42,203 nucleotides of DNA from Streptococcus ferus DSM 20646 (GTDB taxonomy: Bacteria > Bacillota > Bacilli > Lactobacillales > Streptococcaceae). The DNA lies in NCBI RefSeq assembly GCF_000372425.1, contig NZ_AQVD01000005.1, forward strand, positions 99,975-142,177, given 5' to 3'. Under the pieces are notes generated by a model. That model was not told where the DNA came from, did no database searches, and worked only from the letters and a program-made list of their open reading frames with translations. Positions 27,505 through 35,157 of the stretch are shown in pieces; position 1 is the stretch's first letter; every line of letters begins with the position of its first letter. The position numbers and the translations under genes are program-made.

Positions 27505-27534
27505 AAACAAAAAGACAGGACCCAAAGCCCTGCC
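27505..27534 (-). terminator. Terminator after the methyltransferase gene
   Basis: Arms 27529-27534 and 27514-27519 (GGCAGG/CCTGTC, one G-U) with a T run (TCTTTTTGTTT) following on the minus strand. Confidence 0.65.
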
Positions 27535-27569
27535 TATAACCCAGTAAAAATGCTTCTCTCATTTCTAAC

Positions 27570-28349
27570 TTACAGCTTAATGGACAAATTCGCAAGATAA
27601 TCACTGCCAAATGCACTTAACCGATTGTTTTTATCCTTAGATTCATAAAAATCAATCATGGCAAACCCCTGCTTCAGCTGACCCCTGATTTGTTCTTCCA
27701 AGGTGTGGCTAAACTCATAACCATAAGCCGGATCAATATTTATCCGACCCTCAGCTTCTAACTGTCTGGAATTAAAAGGAAGAGGGTAGGCCAAAGACAA
27801 CTCTTTTTCAGGGTGCTCCCAAACATCCTCACCATCATACATATAAATCCAAGGGTTCATGTAACCTACCATTAACAAACCGCCTTTTTTCAAAACCCTA
27901 TAGGCTTCACGCCACATCGTATCCAGGTTTTCAATATAAACATTGGATACCGGGCAAAAAATAATATCAAACGACTGATCCGCAAAGGGGAAAGTCTTCG
28001 TCATATCTGCCTGAACCGTTATCAGTGATAAGCCCTCTCTATCTGCGACTTGTCTATCTTTTTCCAACTGTGATTCTGAAAAATCCATAATAGTCGTCTC
28101 ATAGCCATTCATAGCAAAGACTGGACCTTGCTGCCCTCCACCACAGGCTAAACCTAAAAGTTTCTTACCTTTTGCTTTTTCAAACCATGATAAAGGAACG
28201 TTAGCTCCAACAGTCAGAGCCACTGCCATCGGTTTGTCCTTGAGGGCCATTAAGGCTTCATGGCTATAGGGAATCGTGTAGGCATTCCCCTGCCTGCTTG
28301 ACACGCGATTCCATCTTTCCTGGTTTTTAACAATATACTCCGTCATCAT
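27570..28349 (-). CDS. SAM-dependent methyltransferase, class I
   Basis: The 259-residue protein has the class I fold: motif I is KLLGLACGGGQQGPVFAMNG (residues about 63-82), motif II is VQADMTKTFPFADQSFDIIF (about 112-131), and VYIENLDTMWREAYRVLKKG follows. The substrate is unknown. Two adjacent ATGs (28349 and 28346) follow a GGAGGAGAG ribosome site; either could be used. It is flanked by AT-rich intergenic DNA and a terminator. Confidence 0.83.
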   Translation of the reverse strand: MMTEYIVKNQERWNRVSSRQGNAYTIPYSHEALMALKDKPMAVALTVGANVPLSWFEKAKGKKLLGLACGGGQQGPVFAMNGYETTIMDFSESQLEKDRQVADREGLSLITVQADMTKTFPFADQSFDIIFCPVSNVYIENLDTMWREAYRVLKKGGLLMVGYMNPWIYMYDGEDVWEHPEKELSLAYPLPFNSRQLEAEGRINIDPAYGYEFSHTLEEQIRGQLKQGFAMIDFYESKDKNNRLSAFGSDYLANLSIKL

Positions 28350-28439
28350 TTCTCTCCTCCACTACACGACTAAGCTTTGCAACCCTCATTACATTAAAAT
28401 ATCAGATCTCCTAATCCGAGCCATTTTTGTTCCCAGGTC

Positions 28440-29000
28440 TTAGTTCAGCTGATGATAATGCTTAATCACATCATCTGTCGACACAATTACAGCAAATTCA
28501 TCATGCAACGTCGCCAGTGAGATCTCTTGAACATCTTGCGGAGAAAAGGTTTTTCCCTGATGATTTTGCAAAGCAAAAGAGGCTGTTGCATCTTCAACCA
28601 AATAGGTTTTATAACCCAAATTACTAGCCATCCGAGTTGTAGTTGAAACATAATGAGGTGTCGTCAAACCTGCAATCACCAGTGTTGAAACACCATTTTC
28701 CTCAAGATAGTCCTGCAAATGGGTGCCAATAAAGGCGCTATTCACAGACTTAGAAATCAATTGTTCACCATCTAACGGAAGAACACTGTCCTGAAAGCCA
28801 ACCCCCTCGTTCTTTACATAGAATCTAGAATTAGGATTTTGGCTCTTATGCTGAACGTGAATCACCAAGTCCCCATGCTCCCTAAATGATGCAAGCAGCC
28901 TAGACGCATTATTCTCTGCTGCGTCATTATTCCGTCCTCCCCAAGAGCCATCTCTAAACGTTTTTTGAATATCAATTAACAACAGTGCCTTCCTCATCAT
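28440..29000 (-). CDS. Isochorismatase-family protein without the catalytic cysteine
   Basis: The 186-residue protein has the cysteine-hydrolase fold: Asp10 in ALLLIDIQKTF and Lys84 in LISKSVNSAF are the first two members of the Asp-Lys-Cys triad. The nucleophile should follow in the GLTTPHxVSTTTRMA stretch, but residue 117 is Tyr (codon TAT, 28650-28652), where family members have Cys. A single base change (TGT to TAT) would explain it. The rest of the protein is intact, so it is either a recently inactivated enzyme or a non-catalytic relative. Neighbours give no substrate hint. Confidence 0.8.
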   Translation of the reverse strand: MMRKALLLIDIQKTFRDGSWGGRNNDAAENNASRLLASFREHGDLVIHVQHKSQNPNSRFYVKNEGVGFQDSVLPLDGEQLISKSVNSAFIGTHLQDYLEENGVSTLVIAGLTTPHYVSTTTRMASNLGYKTYLVEDATASFALQNHQGKTFSPQDVQEISLATLHDEFAVIVSTDDVIKHYHQLN

Positions 29001-29119
29001 AAACCTCCTTGATTAACTCATTATAACATAAGAGGCTCAGACGAATAGACAACCTTTTTTTCAATTAACTCCCCGCGCTGTCCCTAAGTTACAGAAATGA
29101 TTTTCAACTTTAAACATAA

Positions 29120-29557
29120 TCAATAAAAAAGTTCTGCATGCCGTTTGGCTTCTACTTCTGCCAGTTGTTTAGAACTCCAAGCATAGAAAATACCTGCTTT
29201 ATTGTTTGACAAAGAGTTCTTCTCTATTTCTTTTTTTAATTGTCTCAACTCCTCAATTAAAACCTCTTTTTGCTTCAATCCAGTTTCTAAGCTAAATTTT
29301 TGAAATCTATTCATCCGTTTTTCGAGTAATTTTTGAAGTTCGAGTAACTGTTCTAAACTATCCTCTTGTCTCATCAATTCAACATCAATTATTTCTTTCT
29401 GTTTTTGGATTGGCAAGTTATCTGCAAAATACATTCGCACCATGAAATCCCATTTATTTTTCCGAGGTTCAATTTCTGTTTGAATATAGTAATAAAAAGA
29501 TTTTATCCCATTTTCAGTAATTGTATAAACCTTTGAAAAGGCAACACTTTTTTCCAA
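29120..29557 (-). pseudogene. PadR-type regulator remnant (C-terminal part)
   Basis: Residues after the first few resemble the second half of PadR regulators: the wing end VYTITENGIKSFYYYIQTEI and then a long coiled-coil dimerisation helix (about residues 50-115). The N-terminal winged helix is missing. The 5' side joins an MFS transporter fragment at about 29555. The apparent start is a TTG created at the joint, so it is not an intact gene. Confidence 0.75.
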
Positions 29558-29762
29558 GAATATTTGCGAGTTTTCCTAAAGGAATGGTAAGTGAAGCAAA
29601 AAGGATTGTATAAGCATTTAAAGGTAAAGATAAATCTGAAAGTGTTACAGAAAATTGATTTTGAATACTTGGCAAAGCAATATTCATGATAGTTGTATCA
29701 AGCATTACAATAAATGTTCCTAAACACATTGCAAGGACAATAAGTTTATGATGTTTAGTCAT
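29514..29762 (-). pseudogene. MFS (DHA2-type) transporter remnant, N-terminal 70 residues
   Basis: It begins MTKHHKLIVLAMCLGTFIVM and continues LDTTIMNIALPSI, the first-helix signature of DHA2 drug/H+ antiporters, then breaks near LANILGKK. The remaining 400 or so residues are gone. A deletion has fused it to the tail of a PadR regulator gene. Transporter and PadR were probably one operon. Confidence 0.8.
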
Positions 29763-29890
29763 ACGAATCTCCTTATCCCTATAATATGAATTAAATTTAT
29801 ATTATATTTCTTGTAAAACTACTTGTCAAGTATTTATTAAAATTTTTTATAAACTACAAACTTTAAATTGTTATGGAAAGTTCTAAAATG

Positions 29891-30016
29891 AAGTTAGCCA
29901 CCTAAGGGTATCAAAAAACATCTCAGAGAGATATAATTGTAATCACCACAACAACAATTAGAAAGACTCTGAGATGCAATAAATCTCCTAAAGAGTTTTT
30001 ACAGACTGGCTAACTT
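29891..30016. repeat. Small inverted-repeat element (MITE-like or IS remnant)
   Basis: The 126-bp segment has perfect 10-bp terminal inverted repeats (AAGTTAGCCA at 29891-29900, TGGCTAACTT at 30007-30016) and an inner 10-bp pair (CATCTCAGAG 29919-29928, CTCTGAGATG 29967-29976). It has no ORF. The flanks show no clear target duplication. I cannot name the parent IS. Confidence 0.5.
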
Positions 30017-30201
30017 GAACTTGAAATTTAGTTTTTAAATTGTTATTCATTATCGAAATTATGACATTATTAATTACATAAGCTATAACAAAAGGAAGTT
30101 TAGCAAATGAAAAAACGACTTAGAGGTTTTTTCTCTAGGTCATTTTCTAGTGATTAAAAGTATATTGACATAATCTTTCTTAAAATGATAGAAGCTATTG
30201 T

Positions 30202-30291
30202 CAGACTTATGGACATTTGGTTCAGGAAAATGCACGAGTTAGAGAGTTATTGTTCGGGTTAAATAAAAAGCGACAGGGTGAGCAAAAATAA
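30202..30291 (+). pseudogene. Integrase 3'-end remnant
   Basis: Reads QTYGHLVQENARVRELLFGL and on to EQK-stop. This matches the end of the remnant at 32502-32783 (QTYGHLVQEKADEENARVRK) with a 12-bp in-frame deletion. It retains the active-site tyrosine region of a tyrosine recombinase. It shows that a related integrative element once lay here. Confidence 0.75.
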
Positions 30292-30374
30292 TGGCAACAC
30301 ACACTAATTAAAAAATTTGATTAACTGATAGCGGATAAATTATGATATAATTATAATTTGAAAGGATTTGACAT

Positions 30375-31502
30375 ATGAAACCATACTTAAAGTGGGCAGG
30401 CGGTAAAGAAACTGAGCTGAAGTATATCTTACCTATACTCCCCGCTAAAATTGAGCGATATTTTGAACCTTTTGTTGGAGGAGGAGCATTGTTCTTAAAC
30501 TTAGCAGAACAAAAAAATATTTCTCAATTTTATATTAACGATATATCATCCGAGCTGATGTCTTTATATCATTATTTAAAGGACTCTAATGAAACCTTTT
30601 TTAAAATATTACATCTTATGAATTCTGCTTGGATTGAAATTGAAAATTTACTTAATAACAAGGAGGAAGAGTTACGAACTATCTATTATAATTATAGATA
30701 TACATTAGATAAGAAACAACTAGAGAATGATATTCTGCGTTTTCTATGGTTGAATGGAGCCAGTTTAGAGGCTCTATTAGATAAAAAAATATCTTATGAT
30801 GTTCAAAAATTAAGAAGGCTATTAGACAAATTAGTTATGCAAAAGTATGTTCGGACTGTAAAAACAGAAGTTGTAAAAGGGGCTGTTGATAATGATATGT
30901 TAATTGAAATTATTCTCAGTTCATTTAAAGGAGCCGTTTATACTTATTTCAGATATATTTATAATGAAGGATTATCAGGAAATCCCGAAATTTCTCCTGA
31001 ACTTTTTATTGCTACCTTTTACTTTATGAGAGAATTTTCATTTTCTGGAATGTTCCGATTCAATGTTAATGGTGAGTTTAATGTTCCTTATGGAGGATTG
31101 AGTTATAATCACAAATCACTTAGTGATAAGATAGAACGTATGGAATCGTTTGAGACTAAGCAAATTTTTTCGAAAACAAAATTATATTGTGAAGACTTTT
31201 TAAAATTTTTAACAAACTTTGAATTTTCCAATAAAGATTTTATATTCTTAGACCCACCATACGATACAGAATTTAGTAACTATAATAATATTGACTTCCA
31301 AACTCATGACCAAATACGCTTGCGGGATACTTTATTAGATACACCAGCTAAATTTCTGTTAATTATTAAAAATACGGATTTTATTTATAATTTATATAGA
31401 GATACTCCATTTGAAATTAGTAGTTTTGATAAGCAATATCAAGTTAGTTTTCAAAATAGAAATGAGAAAAAAGTAAAACATCTAATTATTAAGAATTATT
31501 AA
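30375..31502 (+). CDS. DNA adenine methyltransferase (class D12, DpnM/Dam type)
   Basis: The 375-residue protein methylates N6 of adenine, probably in GATC or a related site. The SAM-binding motif is YLKWAGGKETELKYILPIL (residues 4-22) with FEPFVGGGALFLN, and the catalytic motif is DPPY (FIFLDPPYDTEFSNY near residue 290). Its middle (100-200) is longer than in Dam. No restriction endonuclease is recognised nearby, so it looks like an orphan, perhaps protective cargo of an old element. AT content is far higher than in the core genes. The ribosome site is AAAGG. Confidence 0.85.
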   Translation: MKPYLKWAGGKETELKYILPILPAKIERYFEPFVGGGALFLNLAEQKNISQFYINDISSELMSLYHYLKDSNETFFKILHLMNSAWIEIENLLNNKEEELRTIYYNYRYTLDKKQLENDILRFLWLNGASLEALLDKKISYDVQKLRRLLDKLVMQKYVRTVKTEVVKGAVDNDMLIEIILSSFKGAVYTYFRYIYNEGLSGNPEISPELFIATFYFMREFSFSGMFRFNVNGEFNVPYGGLSYNHKSLSDKIERMESFETKQIFSKTKLYCEDFLKFLTNFEFSNKDFIFLDPPYDTEFSNYNNIDFQTHDQIRLRDTLLDTPAKFLLIIKNTDFIYNLYRDTPFEISSFDKQYQVSFQNRNEKKVKHLIIKNY

Positions 31503-31505
31503 ATA

Positions 31506-31567
31506 TGTAAAAAATGAACAATTAAAGTTGGTAATGACCCCAAATTTTAATTGTTCATTTTTTTACA
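31506..31567. terminator. Bidirectional terminator with a long stem
   Basis: 31506-31526 pairs with 31546-31567 over about 21 bp with a single bulge; T runs on both strands. It separates the convergent methylase and winged-helix genes. Confidence 0.85.
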
Positions 31568-31580
31568 TTTGACGCTTCCT

Positions 31581-31910
31581 TTATTTAAACGAAGTTGCAA
31601 TAAACTTTTCAAAATGTTCTTTTCCTTTTAAAGTAATTGCTAATGATGAGTTATTGTTGTCATAGGAGATTAAACCTTCATATATCATGTTTCCTGGTGT
31701 ATTTCTATGACTTACGATGTTTCTAACAATCTGCGAGAAAGTTGTATCCCTTCTACCTGCTAAAATCTCTTTATCACCTGGTGTTAATAAATCTTGTTTT
31801 TCTAGGTGTTTTGTTGCCTTTTCAATTAACTGAGTAGTTGTCAACGGACCAATAGTTACAAGTAAATACAAAACTAAGTTATCTAATTTCTTTTCCGAAA
31901 TTCTATTCAT
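31581..31910 (-). CDS. Putative winged-helix DNA-binding protein
   Basis: The 109-residue protein has a helical N-terminus (KLDNLVLYLLVTIGPLTTTQ), a possible recognition helix region (TFSQIVRNIVSHR) and a strand-rich end (GNMIYEGLISYDNNNSSLAI, then LKGKEHFEKF), which together look like a winged helix. I do not recognise the family with certainty. It is convergent with the adenine methylase. It could control that element or be the DNA-binding part of a lost system. It has normal codons and no stop, so it may be active. Confidence 0.5.
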   Translation of the reverse strand: MNRISEKKLDNLVLYLLVTIGPLTTTQLIEKATKHLEKQDLLTPGDKEILAGRRDTTFSQIVRNIVSHRNTPGNMIYEGLISYDNNNSSLAITLKGKEHFEKFIATSFK

Positions 31911-32071
31911 ATCGTGAACCTTTCTTTTTCTGTAATTTTAACATATTTTTATAATTATAGAAAGCATTTTAGTCGTTATATTTGTTTTTTCCATGCAAAA
32001 GTGGTGCAATAGTATTGCAAATAAAATGATGAGGGTGCTATTAGGACTACTAAGAATTTTCAAAAATAATT

Positions 32072-32335
32072 GATAAAGATTTGTATGATAGGGTGGCGGC
32101 TATTTATAATGATTTAGGAACTATTGTATGGGAGGCATTTGTGATGTTTTTGAAAAAGTGTGAAGAGGGATTCAGGGATTGCCATTTGAATTGAGGAAAT
32201 CATCAAATGTTATGAATGATCAAGATTTAGAAGACTTGTTGCTGAGTAACCTCGTACGTAAAAAATTGACCTTGATAATTATGATGATGTCGCTGAATTC
32301 TTTGATAAAGAAATTCCTGAATATGAGGTGAATTA
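32072..32335 (+). pseudogene. Decayed RelB/DinJ-type antitoxin
   Basis: From 32072 the reading DKDLYDRVAAIYNDLGTIVW and then EAFVMFLKKC resembles the ribbon-helix-helix start of RelB/DinJ antitoxins. After a frameshift GLPFELRKSS and, further on, AEFFDKEIPEYEVNY appear. Stops and frameshifts break it, so it is dead. Confidence 0.5.
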
Positions 32336-32338
32336 TGG

Positions 32339-32460
32339 ATGATTTACAAAGATATACACTTTTAGTAGTTTGTATTTCTTTTGATATGATGGCATAGGGT
32401 CAAAATCACGTCCTGTTATGCTAATTAAGTCTGATAATGAGACTATGATATGACAAATGA
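32339..32460 (+). pseudogene. Decayed PemK/MazF-type toxin
   Basis: ATG at 32339 reads MIYKDIHF then two stops; further on, in another frame, KSRPVMLIKSDNETM appears, the conserved part of PemK/MazF endoribonuclease toxins. It lies directly after the antitoxin remnant. Confidence 0.45.
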
Positions 32461-32501
32461 TGATAATGTTATTTTTAGATCTTTTTTATGGTGTTCAAGA
32501 T

Positions 32502-32783
32502 AATAATAGTATTAATAAGCGTCTGAGGAAGTATTTACAAGAGCTTGATATTGAACCTAAAACTATGAACAGTACAGGTTAGAGACACAGTTATTGCAAT
32601 ATGTTACTTGCTGAAGGGGTAGATATTTGGGCTGTTTCTAAGTTGATGGGGCATAATGATATCACCCAGATTACTCAGACTTATGGACATTTGGTTCAGG
32701 AAAAAGCTGATGAGGAAAATGCACGAGTTAGAAAGTTATTGTCTGGTTTAAATAAAAAAAGACAAGGCGACCAAAAAAAATAA
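32502..32783 (+). pseudogene. Tyrosine integrase remnant, C-terminal part
   Basis: In-frame from 32502: NNSINKRLRKYLQELDIEPK, then a stop codon where GLRHTY is expected (TAG before RHS), then NMLLAEGVDIWAVSKLMGHN and QTYGHLVQEK. The R-H-R-H-Y catalytic pattern of tyrosine recombinases is recognisable, but the N-terminal part is gone and a stop interrupts the box II arginine region. It ends just before the distal att copy, where an integrase of an earlier element at the same tRNA would lie. Confidence 0.8.
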
Positions 32784-32787
32784 AAAA

Positions 32788-32811
32788 GCCTCTAAATCAA
32801 CGTTTAGAGGC
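32788..32811 (-). terminator. Terminator beside the distal att copy
   Basis: GCCTCTAAA (32788-32796) pairs with TTTAGAGGC (32803-32811); on the minus strand it is followed by a long T run. It was probably the terminator of the tRNA operon before the present element inserted. Confidence 0.75.
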
Positions 32812-32820
32812 TAAGAATAA

Positions 32821-32874
32821 TACCGGCGGCCGGGGTCGAACCGGCACGTCCGTGAGGACACTGGATTTTGAGTC
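32821..32874 (-). other. Distal attachment site: 3' fragment of tRNA-Leu
   Basis: The 54 bases match 41631-41684 with two mismatches (positions 32852 and 32855, in the variable arm). It covers the tRNA 3' end to the anticodon loop. It is not a working tRNA: the D arm and 5' acceptor strand are missing. Confidence 0.9.
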
Positions 32875-33027
32875 TAACATTATTAGTTTTAAATCTCAGA
32901 AATATTGATTTTATAAGCTTTTTTTCTATAATATGTTTTTAAACTTAGTATCACTTCCAAATTTTAGATACTTTTTAGTAACTATAAAATGCTAGAAAGT
33001 ATACTCCTTATTAAAAAGAGTTTTGGA

Positions 33028-33462
33028 CTAGTTTTGTGCGATTTTATTATCCATATCCGTAATAAGAGAGGCTAAATTAATTGCCTTTAATGATTGTAGA
33101 AATTGGTTGTGAATATCATTTAGATGAGGGTCAAGAACGGAGTGAACAACACGCCCAACTTCACAATTTGGATTGGTATCATCATGTGGTTTAAAAATGG
33201 TTTTATGAGGATCTTCAACAGCTAAAAAAATATCCCAGAGAGTAAGGTCTTCTGGTTGTTTTGTTAAATGAGCTCCACCTATTCCAGCTTCAACTTTTAC
33301 AAGCCCAGATTTTTGTAATTTTCCTAATAAGTTTCGGACAATTACGGGATTAGTTTGAATACTGTTAGCAAGAAAAGTAGAAGTTACCTTCTCTTTATTT
33401 TCAAAATGATATATAGCTAGTAGGATATGAACTGAAGTAGCTAATCGTGTAGAATATGGCAT
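33028..33462 (-). CDS. Rrf2-family transcription regulator
   Basis: I start it at ATG 33462 (144 residues, MPYSTRLATSVHILLAIYHF), with a GAAGGA ribosome site; the longer reading from 33519 would cross its promoter. It has the Rrf2 winged helix (residues about 10-70, with NPVIVRNLLGKLQKSGLVKV) and the GIGGAHL wing. There is one cysteine (in NPNCEVGR) instead of the three cysteines of iron-sulfur members, so it may sense oxidants by thiol chemistry. It is divergent from an SDR gene, with three matching operators between them. Confidence 0.85.
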   Translation of the reverse strand: MPYSTRLATSVHILLAIYHFENKEKVTSTFLANSIQTNPVIVRNLLGKLQKSGLVKVEAGIGGAHLTKQPEDLTLWDIFLAVEDPHKTIFKPHDDTNPNCEVGRVVHSVLDPHLNDIHNQFLQSLKAINLASLITDMDNKIAQN

Positions 33463-33511
33463 CTTTTCTTCCTTCTTTAATTTTCTTATACTAATTATAT
33501 CATATTTTCGA

Positions 33512-33530
33512 TGTAACAAAAAAAGTTACA
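33512..33530. promoter_or_regulatory. Rrf2 operator 1
   Basis: TGTAAC-N7-GTTACA, perfect dyad, overlapping the -35 region of the regulator's own (minus) promoter, whose -10 TATAAT is near 33496-33501. Confidence 0.65.
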
Positions 33531-33540
33531 ACTTTTTCGG

Positions 33541-33559
33541 TGTAACTATTGACATTACA
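33541..33559. promoter_or_regulatory. Rrf2 operator 2
   Basis: TGTAAC-N7-ATTACA, covering the -35 TTGACA of the SDR gene promoter. Confidence 0.65.
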
Positions 33560-33577
33560 TCTAAAACTTGCTATACT
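33549..33577 (+). promoter_or_regulatory. Promoter of the SDR gene
   Basis: Consensus -35 TTGACA (33549-33554), 17-nt spacer, -10 TATACT (33572-33577). Confidence 0.8.
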
Positions 33578-33589
33578 GTGAACATAGGT

Positions 33590-33608
33590 TGTAACAATTA
33601 TGATTACA
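33590..33608. promoter_or_regulatory. Rrf2 operator 3
   Basis: TGTAAC-N7-ATTACA, just downstream of the SDR gene's start site. Confidence 0.65.
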
Positions 33609-33639
33609 TCTAATAAATAAATTTTTGGAGGAAAAAATA

Positions 33640-34275
33640 ATGTCAAAAGTTGCAGTAATTAGTTCAAATGGTCGTGTAGCTCGTCTTATCGTAGAAGAGC
33701 TTGTAGGTCGTGGATACGATGTCACAGGTTTTAGTCGTGAAGAAACAAATGCTTCAAAAGCGCAAACATATATTCAAAAAGATTTATTTGACATCACAAA
33801 GGAAGATGTAGCTGATTTTGAAGTTGTAGTTAGTGCATTCGGAACATGGGCTCCTGAAACTCTTCATCTGCATGTTGAAGTGATTAATCACTTATCAGAT
33901 ATCATGGCTAATTCAGATGCTCGTTTTGTAGTTGTTGGTGGAGCGGGTAGCTTATATGTTGATCCAGAGCTAACAGTTCAATTGGTAGATACTCCAGATT
34001 TTCCGAAAGAATACTATGCACTTGCTAAAGCACAAACTGATGCACTTGATGTTCTTCGCAAACGTAATGATGTCAAATGGACATTTGTTAGTCCAGCAGG
34101 TGATTTCCAAGCAGATGGTGAACGTACAGGGGAATATATTCTTGGTGGGGAACAATTAACGCTTAACAGTCGTGGTGAAAGTATCATTAGTTACGCTGAC
34201 TATGCTCTTGGTTTTGCAGATGAAATTGAAAAAGGAAATCATATTCAAGAACGTATCAGTTTAGTTCGTAAATAA
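33640..34275 (+). CDS. NAD(P)-binding oxidoreductase (atypical SDR, YwnB-like)
   Basis: The 211-residue protein starts MSKVAVISSNGRVARLIVEE at ATG 33640, 6 nt after a GGAGGA ribosome site; its N-terminal nucleotide-binding loop (SSNGRVARLI) replaces the usual GxxGxxG. VVVGGAGSLYVDPE and the YYALAKAQTDALDVLRK segment are typical of atypical SDR proteins that bind NAD(P). The substrate is unknown. It is divergent from the Rrf2 regulator gene, which probably represses it. A strong terminator follows. Pairing with an Rrf2 regulator points to a redox-stress role. Confidence 0.8.
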   Translation: MSKVAVISSNGRVARLIVEELVGRGYDVTGFSREETNASKAQTYIQKDLFDITKEDVADFEVVVSAFGTWAPETLHLHVEVINHLSDIMANSDARFVVVGGAGSLYVDPELTVQLVDTPDFPKEYYALAKAQTDALDVLRKRNDVKWTFVSPAGDFQADGERTGEYILGGEQLTLNSRGESIISYADYALGFADEIEKGNHIQERISLVRK

Positions 34276-34303
34276 TCAATAAAAGCATAGTACTTTGTAA
34301 ATA

Positions 34304-34339
34304 AAAAAACGAGATTGAGATTTTTCTCAATCTCGTTTT
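34304..34339 (+). terminator. Terminator after the SDR gene
   Basis: ACGAGATTGAGA (34309-34320) pairs with TCTCAATCTCGT (34325-34336) around a four-T loop, then TTT. The macrodomain gene begins only 38 nt further on, so its promoter must lie within or before this hairpin, or it is reached by readthrough. Confidence 0.85.
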
Positions 34340-34377
34340 GGTAGGGAAATGATTTTGTTATCCATAAGGAGAGACTA

Positions 34378-35157
34378 ATGAATCAAGCACAAAGAAGATT
34401 GTATTTAATAAAGGTGCTCTTATCAGAAAGAGCAGAGTTTGCAGATATTATAATTCCTGATGAAGTTGAACAGCAAAAAGTACTTTTACGAGCTTTGATT
34501 AATGTTCGCCCACCAGAAACTGTGTCAGCTGAGTTTTTAGATATTCAAAATGCATACCTTCAAGAAGAGTTAACACAAAAAACAGTAATAAAATTGACTG
34601 ATTTGACTCCGATTTCTGGTCAATTATACCTATGGAATGGTGATATTACGACATTAAAAGTAGATGGTATTGTTAATGCTGCTAATAGTCAACTTTTAGG
34701 TTGTTTTTATCCCAATCACAAGTGTATTGATAATGCTATTCATACTTTTGCAGGTGTTCAATTACGGCAGGAGTGTTATCGGCTGATGAAAGAGCAAGGA
34801 CACTTAGAAAAGACGGGTGAGGCTAAGATAACCCCTGCTTATAATTTGCCAAGTCAATATGTTTTACATACAGTTGGGCCTATTGTTGATGGTAGATTAC
34901 TATCTAAACATGAAAAAGATTTAATTAGTAGTTATCGCTCTTGTTTAGAATTAGCGGATGTTAATGGTTTAAAAAGTTTAGCATTTTGCTGTATTTCAAC
35001 AGGAGAATTTCATTTTCCACATAAGAGAGCAGCAGAACTGGCAGTAGCAACTGTTCAAGAATATTTAAAAGAGACAGATAGCAAGATGAAGGTGGTATTC
35101 AATGTTTTTAAAGAAGAAGATGAAAAAATCTACAAAAGATTACTCGGAGCAAATTAA
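34378..35157 (+). CDS. Zinc-dependent macrodomain protein (protein ADP-ribose hydrolase)
   Basis: The 259-residue protein has an N-terminal helical part (about 1-80) and a macrodomain (about 82-255). The nucleotide-binding segments NGDITTLKVDGIVNAANSQL (87-106) and LHTVGPIV are present, as is the zinc-site pattern GCFYPNHKCIDNAIH (Cys109, His114, Cys116) of the zinc-macro subgroup that removes ADP-ribose from proteins. The ribosome site is AAGGAG. The SirTM gene overlaps its end by 56 nt, so the writer and eraser of the modification are co-translated. Length matches the streptococcal family members. Confidence 0.88.
   Translation: MNQAQRRLYLIKVLLSERAEFADIIIPDEVEQQKVLLRALINVRPPETVSAEFLDIQNAYLQEELTQKTVIKLTDLTPISGQLYLWNGDITTLKVDGIVNAANSQLLGCFYPNHKCIDNAIHTFAGVQLRQECYRLMKEQGHLEKTGEAKITPAYNLPSQYVLHTVGPIVDGRLLSKHEKDLISSYRSCLELADVNGLKSLAFCCISTGEFHFPHKRAAELAVATVQEYLKETDSKMKVVFNVFKEEDEKIYKRLLGAN

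Larger units (their letters stand above)
30202..32820. mobile_element. Decayed older integrative element(s) at tRNA-Leu
   Basis: Two related integrase 3' ends, an adenine methylase, a winged-helix gene and a decayed toxin-antitoxin pair form an AT-rich block that abuts the distal att copy at 32821. This fits an older element inserted at the same tRNA before the present one. Its left boundary is unknown; no third att copy was seen. Confidence 0.5.

Noticed and set aside
30375..31910. DpnI/DpnII-type restriction system
   Set aside because: The methylase fits but the 109-residue neighbour lacks any nuclease motif, so no restriction enzyme is supported.
32821..32874. A second tRNA-Leu gene
   Set aside because: Only the 3' 54 bases are present; it is an att duplicate.
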